NCBI RefSeq assembly: GCF_917563915.1
Contig: NZ_CAKJTI010000010.1
Span: forward strand, 62,001 to 126,000
Origin: Bacillus rhizoplanae
GTDB lineage: Bacteria; Bacillota; Bacilli; Bacillales; Bacillaceae_G
Direction: 5' to 3'
DNA length: 64,000 bases
Below, piece by piece: positions 8,526 through 15,028 of this stretch. A program made the position numbers and the translations under genes. The notes under the pieces are model-generated. The model was not told where the DNA came from and searched no databases. It worked only from the letters and a program-made list of their open reading frames with translations. How positions within the stretch are numbered: position 1 is the first letter of the stretch; each line of letters begins with the position of its first letter.

Positions 8526-9421
8526 TATAGCCTCTCTTTCATTACATTTGGAACGAGATAATGAAACAACTTAAAAATAATAAAAATAGGTATATAAAGA
8601 AGCAACAAGCTCACCGTAAAAACAGGAATACCTGATGCAAAATTAACACCTGCGGCTACTTTTACAAATACAAACATGCCATACGTATTAAAAAGCCATT
8701 CAATAATGTACAAATTTGATAGCATAAACCAAATGTTCGTTTTTGCAAAAAAGAGCGTACTTAATAATACATTGCGTAATACGTGATGATTTAAAATGTA
8801 GAGCTTATCTAATCCTTTTGCCTTTGCAAACAGTACATAATCTTTTTCAAGTTCCGTTTCAAAACGCAATAATAATAATTTTACAAACATAATCGTTGTC
8901 GGTACACTTAAACAAATGATTGGTAATCCTCGAATAGATTGCTCTCCAATCCCCGAAATACTTACAGCTAAAATACCTGTTTGTTTAAAAATCCAAATGA
9001 CAAAAATTTGCGAGCCAATGATAAGAAGAATATCCGGAATAGATTCAAGAAAGAGTAAAAATGATTTGATTTTTTCTTGAACACTCGTGCTGCTGCGTAA
9101 AATAATATAAACAATTAGAAAAGCAATCAAAAGTGAAATAAAAAAAGAAGCTAAAAAGATAATCATCGTTTCTTTATAATGGACAAATAATTGAGGAAAT
9201 AATGGTCTTGGTTGCGGATCTTTACTAACTGGTAAATACGTCATCGACGACATATGTAGCAAACTATTACAAACCATTTTTACCGTCTCTATATATTTAT
9301 GAAAATCTATTTTTAAACCTTGAAATAAACCAGGCAATGCTCCTAAGCAAATAATCCCGATAACTGATAAGAAGAACTGCACAAGCACTTCCGAACTATG
9401 TATGAAAACTTTCTTTACCAT
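8525..9421 (-). CDS. ABC transporter permease, OppB/DppB type
   Basis: I place the start at the ATG at 9421 (MVKKVFIHSS), preceded by GGGAG seven bases upstream, giving 298 residues. The frame is open back to 9496 but that start lacks a ribosome site. There are about six helices, with the EAA-like loop KAKGLDKLYILNHHVLRNVLL. It forms a dimer partner for the OppC-type protein that follows with a one-base overlap. Sequence is divergent from classical Opp permeases, so I do not assign a substrate. Confidence 0.8.
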   Translation of the reverse strand: MVKKVFIHSSEVLVQFFLSVIGIICLGALPGLFQGLKIDFHKYIETVKMVCNSLLHMSSMTYLPVSKDPQPRPLFPQLFVHYKETMIIFLASFFISLLIAFLIVYIILRSSTSVQEKIKSFLLFLESIPDILLIIGSQIFVIWIFKQTGILAVSISGIGEQSIRGLPIICLSVPTTIMFVKLLLLRFETELEKDYVLFAKAKGLDKLYILNHHVLRNVLLSTLFFAKTNIWFMLSNLYIIEWLFNTYGMFVFVKVAAGVNFASGIPVFTVSLLLLYIPIFIIFKLFHYLVPNVMKERL

Positions 9422-9634
9422 ACCCCTGCTCCCATCCGTTTTCTTCCATTTTATATACAGATTTTGTAATTGTAAATATTTTCTGTAAATTAACATTTTA
9501 AAGAGGATACTCTAACAATAGCTGAATTGATAATTTTTGATATCCTCTTTTTACAAACTAAATAGACGGAAGATTCATAAAGTGTAAATAACTTTTAATA
9601 TTCTTTTTTATAACAACGAATTATAATTAGTTGA

Positions 9635-9648
9635 TGTAAGCGTTGCAG
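9635..9648 (+). promoter_or_regulatory. Possible catabolite (cre-like) site upstream of LCP gene
   Basis: TGTAAGCGTTGCAG matches the CcpA cre pattern at about 12 of 14 positions and sits shortly after a TATAAT (9622). Weak evidence; it could be chance. Confidence 0.25.
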
Positions 9649-9680
9649 TAGCTTCAATTATTAATGAAGGAGTATACAAA

Positions 9681-10805
9681 ATGAATCAACAATCAAATTT
9701 ACGTGAACAGAAGCATAAAAAAAGCAATAAAAAATTAAAAATTGTAGGGCTTGTTATTGTATTGTTTTTAGTTAGTTTGGGAGGTTACACTTGGTTTTTA
9801 GTGAATAAAGCATCTTCTGCTGTTCGAAATGCATCTCAAGATTTAGCGCGTGGTGATAAATCCAAATTGCGTGAGCAAGCTGTCAAACCCATTTCTAATA
9901 ACATATCTGTTTTAATTATGGGTATTGATGAAAATCAAGGCCGTGAGAAAGAATACGCTGGTTCATTTCATCCAGATGCACTGCTGCTCGCAACTTTTAA
10001 TAAAGATAGTAAAACAGTGAAACTAGTAAGTATTCCACGTGATACATACGCCTATATTCCAGTAGAAAAGAAAAAAGATAAAATTGCACATTCATATGCA
10101 TTTGGTGCTGTAAAGAATGGAAAAGATGGTGGACCTCAAGCTACTATTGATGCAGTAGAAAAACTATTTCATGTTCCTGTCGATTATTTTGTGAAATTTA
10201 ACTTTAAATCTTTCATTAAAGTTGTCGATGATTTAGGGGGAATCGACATAGATGTACCCGTTACATTTACAGAACAAGATAGTAACGATACAGCAGGTGC
10301 AATTCATCTCGAGAAAGGGTACCAGCATCTAAATGGAGAACAAGCTCTTGCTTTAGCAAGAACACGCAAAATCGATAGCGATGCTATGCGCGGTCAACGC
10401 CAACAGCTTGTCATTGAAGCTACTGTAAAAAAACTAGCGAGTGCTGGTTCCATAACAAAAGTAGGAAAAATCATTGATGATATTAATGGAGACTTTAAAA
10501 CAAATTTCTCATTTGATGATATGTTATCATTCTACAAATATGGTATAGGGTCTTCAATTGAGAAAGTACAACTAGCTGGCGAAGACTGCTATATGGCAGC
10601 GGATAAAATTTGTAAGCCTTCTTATGCTCCGAAACATACGTATTACTACATGCCTGATCAAAAAAATATAGCTGACATAACAAAGCAACTCCGCGAACAT
10701 CTTGGACTTCCTGCTGATACAAAGCCTGCAGTGCAAGATAAAGATACAAATGAGGACCAAGAACAAAAACAAGAGGATAAACAAAAGAATACACTAGATA
10801 ATTAA
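9681..10805 (+). CDS. LytR-CpsA-Psr (LCP) family cell wall glycopolymer ligase
   Basis: A short basic cytoplasmic tail, one membrane helix (about residues 20-42) and an extracellular LCP domain make up this 374-residue protein. Visible LCP blocks are LIMGIDE, SFHPDALLLATFN, LVSIPRDTYAYIP, HSYAFGA and LARTRKIDSDAMRGQRQQ. The arginines in IPRD and in RxQRQ bind the lipid pyrophosphate in known LCP enzymes. It should attach teichoic acid or another polymer to peptidoglycan. The C-terminus is a charged Glu/Lys/Gln tail. AAGGAG lies well placed before the ATG. A second LCP gene is at 35.8 kb. Confidence 0.92.
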   Translation: MNQQSNLREQKHKKSNKKLKIVGLVIVLFLVSLGGYTWFLVNKASSAVRNASQDLARGDKSKLREQAVKPISNNISVLIMGIDENQGREKEYAGSFHPDALLLATFNKDSKTVKLVSIPRDTYAYIPVEKKKDKIAHSYAFGAVKNGKDGGPQATIDAVEKLFHVPVDYFVKFNFKSFIKVVDDLGGIDIDVPVTFTEQDSNDTAGAIHLEKGYQHLNGEQALALARTRKIDSDAMRGQRQQLVIEATVKKLASAGSITKVGKIIDDINGDFKTNFSFDDMLSFYKYGIGSSIEKVQLAGEDCYMAADKICKPSYAPKHTYYYMPDQKNIADITKQLREHLGLPADTKPAVQDKDTNEDQEQKQEDKQKNTLDN

Positions 10806-10813
10806 CATATCTC

Positions 10814-10846
10814 AAAAGCCGCTGGTTCTTCAGCGGCTTTTCATTT
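10814..10846 (+). terminator. Terminator after LCP gene
   Basis: AAAAGCCGCTG, a short loop and CAGCGGCTTTT, followed by CATTTT, lie nine bases after the stop. It can also serve the convergent DsrE-like gene. Confidence 0.85.
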
Positions 10847-10869
10847 TCAAAATGAATCAACTTTGAAGG

Positions 10870-11349
10870 CTAAATAAACAAGTTCACATTTCCTTCAGAA
10901 GCATCTGCTAAATATGCTGCAACTCCTGCAAATTCGATATCTTTCATAATTTCTTCGTCTTTTAGTCCTAATAAATCCACTGTCATTTGACAAGCGACTA
11001 GTTTCACGCCTTGCTCTTTCGCCATAGCAATTAAATCTGGCAGCGGCATTGCATTATGTTTTTTCATAACATGCTTAATCATTTTCGGTCCCATACCTGC
11101 AAAATTCATTTTCGATAACCCCATCTTATTCGCACCGCGAGGCATCATCTTTCCAAACATTTTTTCTAAGAAATTTTTCTTTGCTTTTACCGGCTCATCT
11201 TTACGAAGTGCATTCAAACCCCAAAATGTATGAAAAATAGTTACTTCTTGATCATACGCTGCTGCACCATTTGCAATAATATACGCTGCCATTGCTTTAT
11301 CATAATCCCCGCTAAACAACACAATTGTTGTTTTTTTCTGTTGCTCCAT
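10870..11349 (-). CDS. DsrE/DsrF-like sulfur carrier protein
   Basis: Starting at the ATG at 11349 (GGAGGGG eight bases upstream) gives 159 residues. The longer open frame to 11526 is encoded by a bcr1 repeat and should not be annotated. The fold blocks TTIVLFSGDYDKAMAAYIIA, VTIFHTFWGLNAL and VKLVACQMTVDLLGL are those of DsrE-like proteins found beside rhodanese and TusA genes, with a conserved cysteine at 120. It likely relays sulfane sulfur between thiols in the cytoplasm. A CstR-type operator sits directly upstream (11366-11381). Confidence 0.85.
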   Translation of the reverse strand: MEQQKKTTIVLFSGDYDKAMAAYIIANGAAAYDQEVTIFHTFWGLNALRKDEPVKAKKNFLEKMFGKMMPRGANKMGLSKMNFAGMGPKMIKHVMKKHNAMPLPDLIAMAKEQGVKLVACQMTVDLLGLKDEEIMKDIEFAGVAAYLADASEGNVNLFI

Positions 11350-11365
11350 GCTGCCCCTCCTACTC

Positions 11366-11381
11366 ATACCCGTATGGGTAA
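11366..11381 (-). promoter_or_regulatory. CstR-type operator upstream of DsrE-like gene
   Basis: ATACCCGTATGGGTAA is an imperfect palindrome of the same form as three others in this cluster, 17 bases before the start codon. Confidence 0.75.
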
Positions 11382-11428
11382 TGGAAATTTCTACACAAAG
11401 AAGCCGACTCAAAATTACGTGTTCACCA

Positions 11429-11642
11429 ATATATCGGCGCTTTTTGTGATATATCGGCGCTTCGACAAAATTTAAAGTGAAACTTCCATCAGTGACGCTT
11501 TTCTCACTGATGGTTAGTTGAACCAATCGGGCTTTTACGGGCAGTTTTCTTCCCAGCTCTTCTCCATCCTTTACTGCCCGTTAATGCGGGATAAAGACCC
11601 TTCGACGACGTTCGACATACGAATAGCCCCTCCGCTGAAATT
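11429..11642. repeat. TATCGGCG repeat block split by bcr1
   Basis: Two TATATCGGCGC units (near 11430 and 11450), then CGCTTCGACA, then the bcr1 insertion, then CCTTCGAC and CATACGAATAG. The same order without bcr1 occurs at 40.5-40.63 kb, so this is one repeat family with an insertion. Confidence 0.75.
11473..11595 (+). repeat. bcr1 repeat, filled site with target duplication
   Basis: A short copy running from TAAAGTGAAACTTCC to GCGGGATAAAG. TAAAG occurs on both sides, and a paralogous site at 40581-40585 has a single TAAAG with no element, consistent with a 5-base target duplication. Confidence 0.9.
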
Positions 11643-11649
11643 AGATCCG

Positions 11650-11946
11650 TTACTCCGTTTTCCCTTCCCAAGCTAACATACCACCATTCATATTAATAAC
11701 TTGGAAACCCTGACCTTCTAAAAATTGAACTGCTCGTGAGCTTCTGCCACCAGAACGACATACAATCACGTACTCTTTGTTTTTATCTAACTCATGCATC
11801 CGAAACTCTAATAAGCCAAGTCGAATATGAAGCGCTTCTGGAATTTTCCCTTCCGCAACTTCTTCTACCTCACGTACATCAATAATATTTACTACTTCAT
11901 TACCCATAAGTTTATTTTCTAATTCTTTCGCACTGATTTCTTTCAT
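11650..11946 (-). CDS. Rhodanese domain protein
   Basis: A single rhodanese domain of 98 residues: NIIDVRE, then the active loop VCRSGGRSSRA with the catalytic cysteine at 63, then GGMLAWEG. It would carry a persulfide and pass sulfur to TusA or DsrE-like partners in the cytoplasm. It starts 17 bases after the membrane rhodanese ends, with GGAGG before the ATG, so it is the last gene of the tusA-rhodanese-rhodanese transcript. Confidence 0.92.
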   Translation of the reverse strand: MKEISAKELENKLMGNEVVNIIDVREVEEVAEGKIPEALHIRLGLLEFRMHELDKNKEYVIVCRSGGRSSRAVQFLEGQGFQVINMNGGMLAWEGKTE

Positions 11947-11962
11947 TTTTCATACATCCTCC

Positions 11963-12331
11963 TTAATTACAAGCATTCATACCGCCTGAAACATTTATAA
12001 TGTGTTTAAACCCTAGCTTCTTTAATACTTTTGTTGCTTGTTTACTTCTCATTCCACTTTGACAAATTACAATTACTTCTTTGTTTTTATCTAAGCTACT
12101 TGCTTTTTGTACCAGCTCATTTAATGGCATATTTCGAAAACCTTGAATATGGTTGCCTCTAAATTCCCCTGGTGTACGTACATCAATCAATTGCTTATTC
12201 TTTTTCTTGATCTCATCTTTTAGTTCTTTTCCGCTTATATTTTTTACTCCCTTAACAGGTAAAAAACGAGAGATAACAAACCAAGCAATAAGTGTAATAA
12301 AAACGATGTTCAACGCTGCATTCGTACTCAT
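11963..12331 (-). CDS. Membrane-anchored rhodanese
   Basis: An N-terminal membrane helix (residues 5-24) precedes a rhodanese domain with LIDVRTPGEF and the active loop ICQSGMRSKQA, catalytic cysteine at 90, in 122 residues. Anchoring would place sulfur transfer at the inner face of the membrane. It follows the TusA-like gene by 21 bases and lacks its own operator, so it is read from the tusA promoter. Confidence 0.92.
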   Translation of the reverse strand: MSTNAALNIVFITLIAWFVISRFLPVKGVKNISGKELKDEIKKKNKQLIDVRTPGEFRGNHIQGFRNMPLNELVQKASSLDKNKEVIVICQSGMRSKQATKVLKKLGFKHIINVSGGMNACN

Positions 12332-12352
12332 AAAACATACCCTCCAAATTTC

Positions 12353-12580
12353 TTACGCTTTCTTAATCCAAAATTTTAAAATACCATCTTCTTCAACATG
12401 TTGTAATACTTCATGTCCACTTGTTTGTGCCCATGCTGGAATATCCTTTACAGCTCCTTTATCGGTAGAACGAATCTCTAAAATCTCTCCAGATTGCAGG
12501 GCATCCATCGCTTTTTTTGTTCTTACGATTGGCATTGGACATGCTAACCCTTCTACATGTAATACTTGTTTTACATTCAT
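12353..12580 (-). CDS. TusA-family sulfur carrier
   Basis: This 75-residue protein has the TusA core: GLACPMPIVRTKKAM with the carrier cysteine at 14 in the CPxP motif, followed by DIPAWAQTSGHEV. TusA proteins accept persulfide sulfur from rhodaneses. It begins the transcript that continues with the two rhodaneses, behind a perfect palindromic operator at 12625-12640. Confidence 0.93.
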   Translation of the reverse strand: MNVKQVLHVEGLACPMPIVRTKKAMDALQSGEILEIRSTDKGAVKDIPAWAQTSGHEVLQHVEEDGILKFWIKKA

Positions 12581-12624
12581 TTTATATACCTCCGATAATA
12601 TTTACCTTACAGTCTTCATTACAT

Positions 12625-12640
12625 ATACCCATATAGGTAT
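12625..12640 (-). promoter_or_regulatory. CstR-type operator upstream of tusA
   Basis: ATACCCATATAGGTAT lies within a longer near-perfect palindrome (ATTACATATACC...GGTATATGTAAT) 45 bases before the tusA start. Confidence 0.8.
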
Positions 12641-12656
12641 ATGTAATTTGTTTTTA

Positions 12657-12680
12657 AAATCTGTCAATAAATTGACAGAT
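12657..12680 (-). terminator. Hairpin after cstR
   Basis: AATCTGTCAAT, short loop, ATTGACAGATT, followed on the minus strand by TTAAAAAC. It overlaps the cstR stop and may end the regulator transcript. Confidence 0.6.
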
Positions 12681-12943
12681 TATCTGCTTTTTACAAGTAG
12701 TTGTACAGCCTCTTTTATTACATCTTCATTTGATGTATCACCTTTTTCAAATTGCTCTCGAAGACATTTTTCCAAATTCGTTCCGACAATTAATCCAATC
12801 GTACGATCCATTGCAGAACGTGATGCAGTTAGTTGTGTAATCACTTCTTTACAATCTTTTCCTTCTTCCATCATGCGAAGCACACCACGAATTTGTCCTT
12901 CAATTCGCTTCAGACGATTTTTCATATCTTGACCATATTCCAA
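12680..12943 (-). CDS. cstR: CstR, persulfide-sensing repressor of the CsoR family
   Basis: This 87-residue helical protein has the CsoR/RcnR fold: NRLKRIEGQIRGVLRMM, then DC at 31 and LEKC at 60. Cys31 and Cys60 are exactly the positions of the sensing pair in Staphylococcus CstR, while the copper-binding histidine of CsoR is replaced (Asn56). This argues for sulfane-sulfur sensing, not copper. It should repress the surrounding genes through the ATACCC-type operators, including its own at 13014. GGAGGTGC lies before the start. Confidence 0.9.
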   Translation of the reverse strand: MEYGQDMKNRLKRIEGQIRGVLRMMEEGKDCKEVITQLTASRSAMDRTIGLIVGTNLEKCLREQFEKGDTSNEDVIKEAVQLLVKSR

Positions 12944-13013
12944 TGTATGAGCACCTCCATGCTTTCATTTGTTTTATGTTAAACTACATTGTTTGTTAAA
13001 CCTTATATACACT

Positions 13014-13029
13014 ATACCCTAGAGAGTAT
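13014..13029 (-). promoter_or_regulatory. CstR-type operator upstream of cstR
   Basis: ATACCCTAGAGAGTAT keeps the ATACCC half and the GTAT half seen at the other three sites, 71 bases before the cstR start; implies autoregulation. Confidence 0.7.
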
Positions 13030-13056
13030 TTTGTAAACCCCTCTTTTTAATTTTTT

Positions 13057-13094
13057 GTGATAACGCCCTATCAAAACTGAGAGGACGTTATCAC
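13057..13094. other. Inverted repeat between CoA-disulfide reductase and cstR
   Basis: GTGATAACG ... CGTTATCAC with an inner CCCT/AGGA match. Flanking T-runs are on the wrong side for minus-strand termination, so its role is unclear. Confidence 0.45.
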
Positions 13095-13116
13095 TTATAA
13101 TGAAAACCTTTAACTA

Positions 13117-14781
13117 TTAGTGCTCAACACGACTTGGCAAAACTGTCGCATATAGTTTAAAACCACCGTCTACATTCTTCGCTGCATACCCATTTTCCAT
13201 TAAAATACGTGCCGCTACATACCCTCTCATTCCAAGTTGGCATGTAATATAGATCTCTTGATTTGTTGAGATTTCATTTAATCGATCACGCAATTCATCC
13301 AATGGAATATTCACAGATCCTTTTATAATTCCTTGTTTTAATTCGTGTGGTTCACGTACATCAATTAAATATCCGCCTTTTTCAACGATGTCATCAATTT
13401 CATGCCATTGTACAGTATCAACAAGCCCTTCAATAATATTGCTTGCTGCGTACCCTACCATGTTTACAGGATCTTTAGCAGAAGAATACGGCGGAGCGTA
13501 TGCTAATTCTAAATCAGGTAAATCCATAACCTTCAATTTTGCTTTCATTGCTGTTGCGATGACATCAATGCGTTTATCTACGCCATCGCGGCCTACAGCT
13601 TGCGCTCCGTAAATTTCTCCTGTTTCCTTGTTAAAGATGAGCTTTAGTAAGATCGGATACGCATTTGGATAATACCCCGCATGAGAGTTTGCTTGTACGT
13701 GAACTACCTCATAGGGTATCTCTAAACGTTGTAATACTTTTTCATTCACTCCTGTTGAAGCCACTGTCATTTCAAATACTTTAGCAATAGATGTACCCAT
13801 CGTTCCTTTATATATAGAATCTGCACGGCCATGAACAATATCCGCTAATAGACGACCTTGACGATTTGCCGGCCAAGCAAGTGGAATCATTGTTTCCGTT
13901 TCCGTAACAAAATCTTTTACCTCAATCGCATCTCCAATCGCATAGATAGACGGATCAGAAGTTTGTAATGTTTCATTTACTTTAATTGTATTTCGAACGC
14001 CTAATTCCAGCCCTGCTTCTTTTGCCAAACTGCTCTCAGGTTGAACGCCGATAGAGAGAATAATCATATCCGTATGAATTTTTGTACCGCTTTTCAGACG
14101 AATAACTGCTCCATCCTCTTCGAATGCATCTACCCCATCTTCTAAAATGAGCTGAACGCCATGCTTTGTCATATGTTCGTGTACGTAGGCTGCCATTTCA
14201 TAATCAATAGGTGGCATCACTTGATTATTCATTTCAACAAGTGTTACATCAATGCCTCTTTCTCTCAAGTTTTCAGCCATCTCAACGCCGATAAATCCCC
14301 CGCCAATTACAGTCGCATGACGCGGTTTATTTTCATCAATATATCCTTTCATACGATCTGTATCAGGTACATTTCGTAATGTAAATAACGCTTTCGCTGT
14401 TTCAATTCCTGGAATTGGTGGTACCATCGGCTTAGAACCCGGTGAAAGAATTAAAACATCATAAGACTCTTCGTAAGTTTCATTTGTAACTACATTTTTT
14501 ACAAGAATTGTTTTTTCTTCTTTATTAATTTTTATTACTTCGCTTAAAATGCGAATATCTAAATTAAAACGCTTTGACATTTTTTCAACTGTTTGCACTA
14601 ACAACTTTTGTCTTTCTTGAATGACTCCGCCAATATAATAGGGCAGTCCGCAGTTTGCAAATGAAATATATTCTCCGCGCTCAAACATAATAATCTCATC
14701 ATCTTCACTTAAACGACGCAGACGTGCTGCAACTGATGCTCCGCCAGCAACTCCGCCAACTACAAGAATCTTTTTACTCAT
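13117..14781 (-). CDS. cdr: CoA-disulfide reductase with C-terminal rhodanese domain
   Basis: A 554-residue fusion. The first part is a flavoprotein disulfide reductase: VVGGVAGGASVAARLRR (FAD), the single active cysteine in SFANCGLPYYIGG (Cys44), a second nucleotide motif VIGGGFIGVEMAE, and YAIGDA. From about residue 460 a rhodanese domain follows with LIDVREPHEL and active ITCQLGMRG (Cys514). The same fusion is known from B. anthracis as CoADR-RHD, which reduces CoA disulfide and persulfides with NAD(P)H. It would clear polysulfides formed in the cell. A CstR-type operator sits 54 bases upstream. Confidence 0.95.
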   Translation of the reverse strand: MSKKILVVGGVAGGASVAARLRRLSEDDEIIMFERGEYISFANCGLPYYIGGVIQERQKLLVQTVEKMSKRFNLDIRILSEVIKINKEEKTILVKNVVTNETYEESYDVLILSPGSKPMVPPIPGIETAKALFTLRNVPDTDRMKGYIDENKPRHATVIGGGFIGVEMAENLRERGIDVTLVEMNNQVMPPIDYEMAAYVHEHMTKHGVQLILEDGVDAFEEDGAVIRLKSGTKIHTDMIILSIGVQPESSLAKEAGLELGVRNTIKVNETLQTSDPSIYAIGDAIEVKDFVTETETMIPLAWPANRQGRLLADIVHGRADSIYKGTMGTSIAKVFEMTVASTGVNEKVLQRLEIPYEVVHVQANSHAGYYPNAYPILLKLIFNKETGEIYGAQAVGRDGVDKRIDVIATAMKAKLKVMDLPDLELAYAPPYSSAKDPVNMVGYAASNIIEGLVDTVQWHEIDDIVEKGGYLIDVREPHELKQGIIKGSVNIPLDELRDRLNEISTNQEIYITCQLGMRGYVAARILMENGYAAKNVDGGFKLYATVLPSRVEH

Positions 14782-14834
14782 CCTTCTTTTCCTCCTTCAT
14801 ATATGGTTCAATCATTTTCACTTTCTAATTACTT

Positions 14835-14850
14835 ATACCCGTATAGGTAT
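14835..14850 (-). promoter_or_regulatory. CstR-type operator upstream of CoA-disulfide reductase
   Basis: ATACCCGTATAGGTAT differs by one base from the tusA operator and lies just ahead of the gene's ribosome site region. Confidence 0.8.
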
Positions 14851-14963
14851 ATAATAAACATAAAAAAACATTAAAGCAACATTTCCGGCTCAATATTTCC
14901 ATTTGTTCACAAAATAGAAACAAAGTTAAGAACTAATTATCGACATAATTTTTGTAATATTCT

Positions 14964-14983
14964 GTTCATATTCCGTTCATATT
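14964..14983 (+). promoter_or_regulatory. HssR-type direct repeat upstream of MMPL gene
   Basis: Two perfect GTTCATATT units separated by CC, followed three bases later by TATTCT as a -10 candidate. This is the known HssR-binding repeat form. Confidence 0.82.
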
Positions 14984-15028
14984 TCTATTCTAAAATTTTC
15001 CTGAAATTAAAAAAGGGAGGTTATACAT

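Noticed and set aside
9498-9553. Terminator downstream of the LCP promoter region
   Set aside because: AAAGAGGATA/TATCCTCTTT arms are about 35 bases apart and lie upstream of, not after, any gene end.
11429-11470. CRISPR-like short repeats
   Set aside because: TATCGGCG units are too short, few and without equal spacers; no cas genes in the window.
11350-11526. N-terminal extension of the DsrE-like frame
   Set aside because: The added residues are encoded by bcr1 and the CstR operator region; the ribosome site fits ATG 11349.
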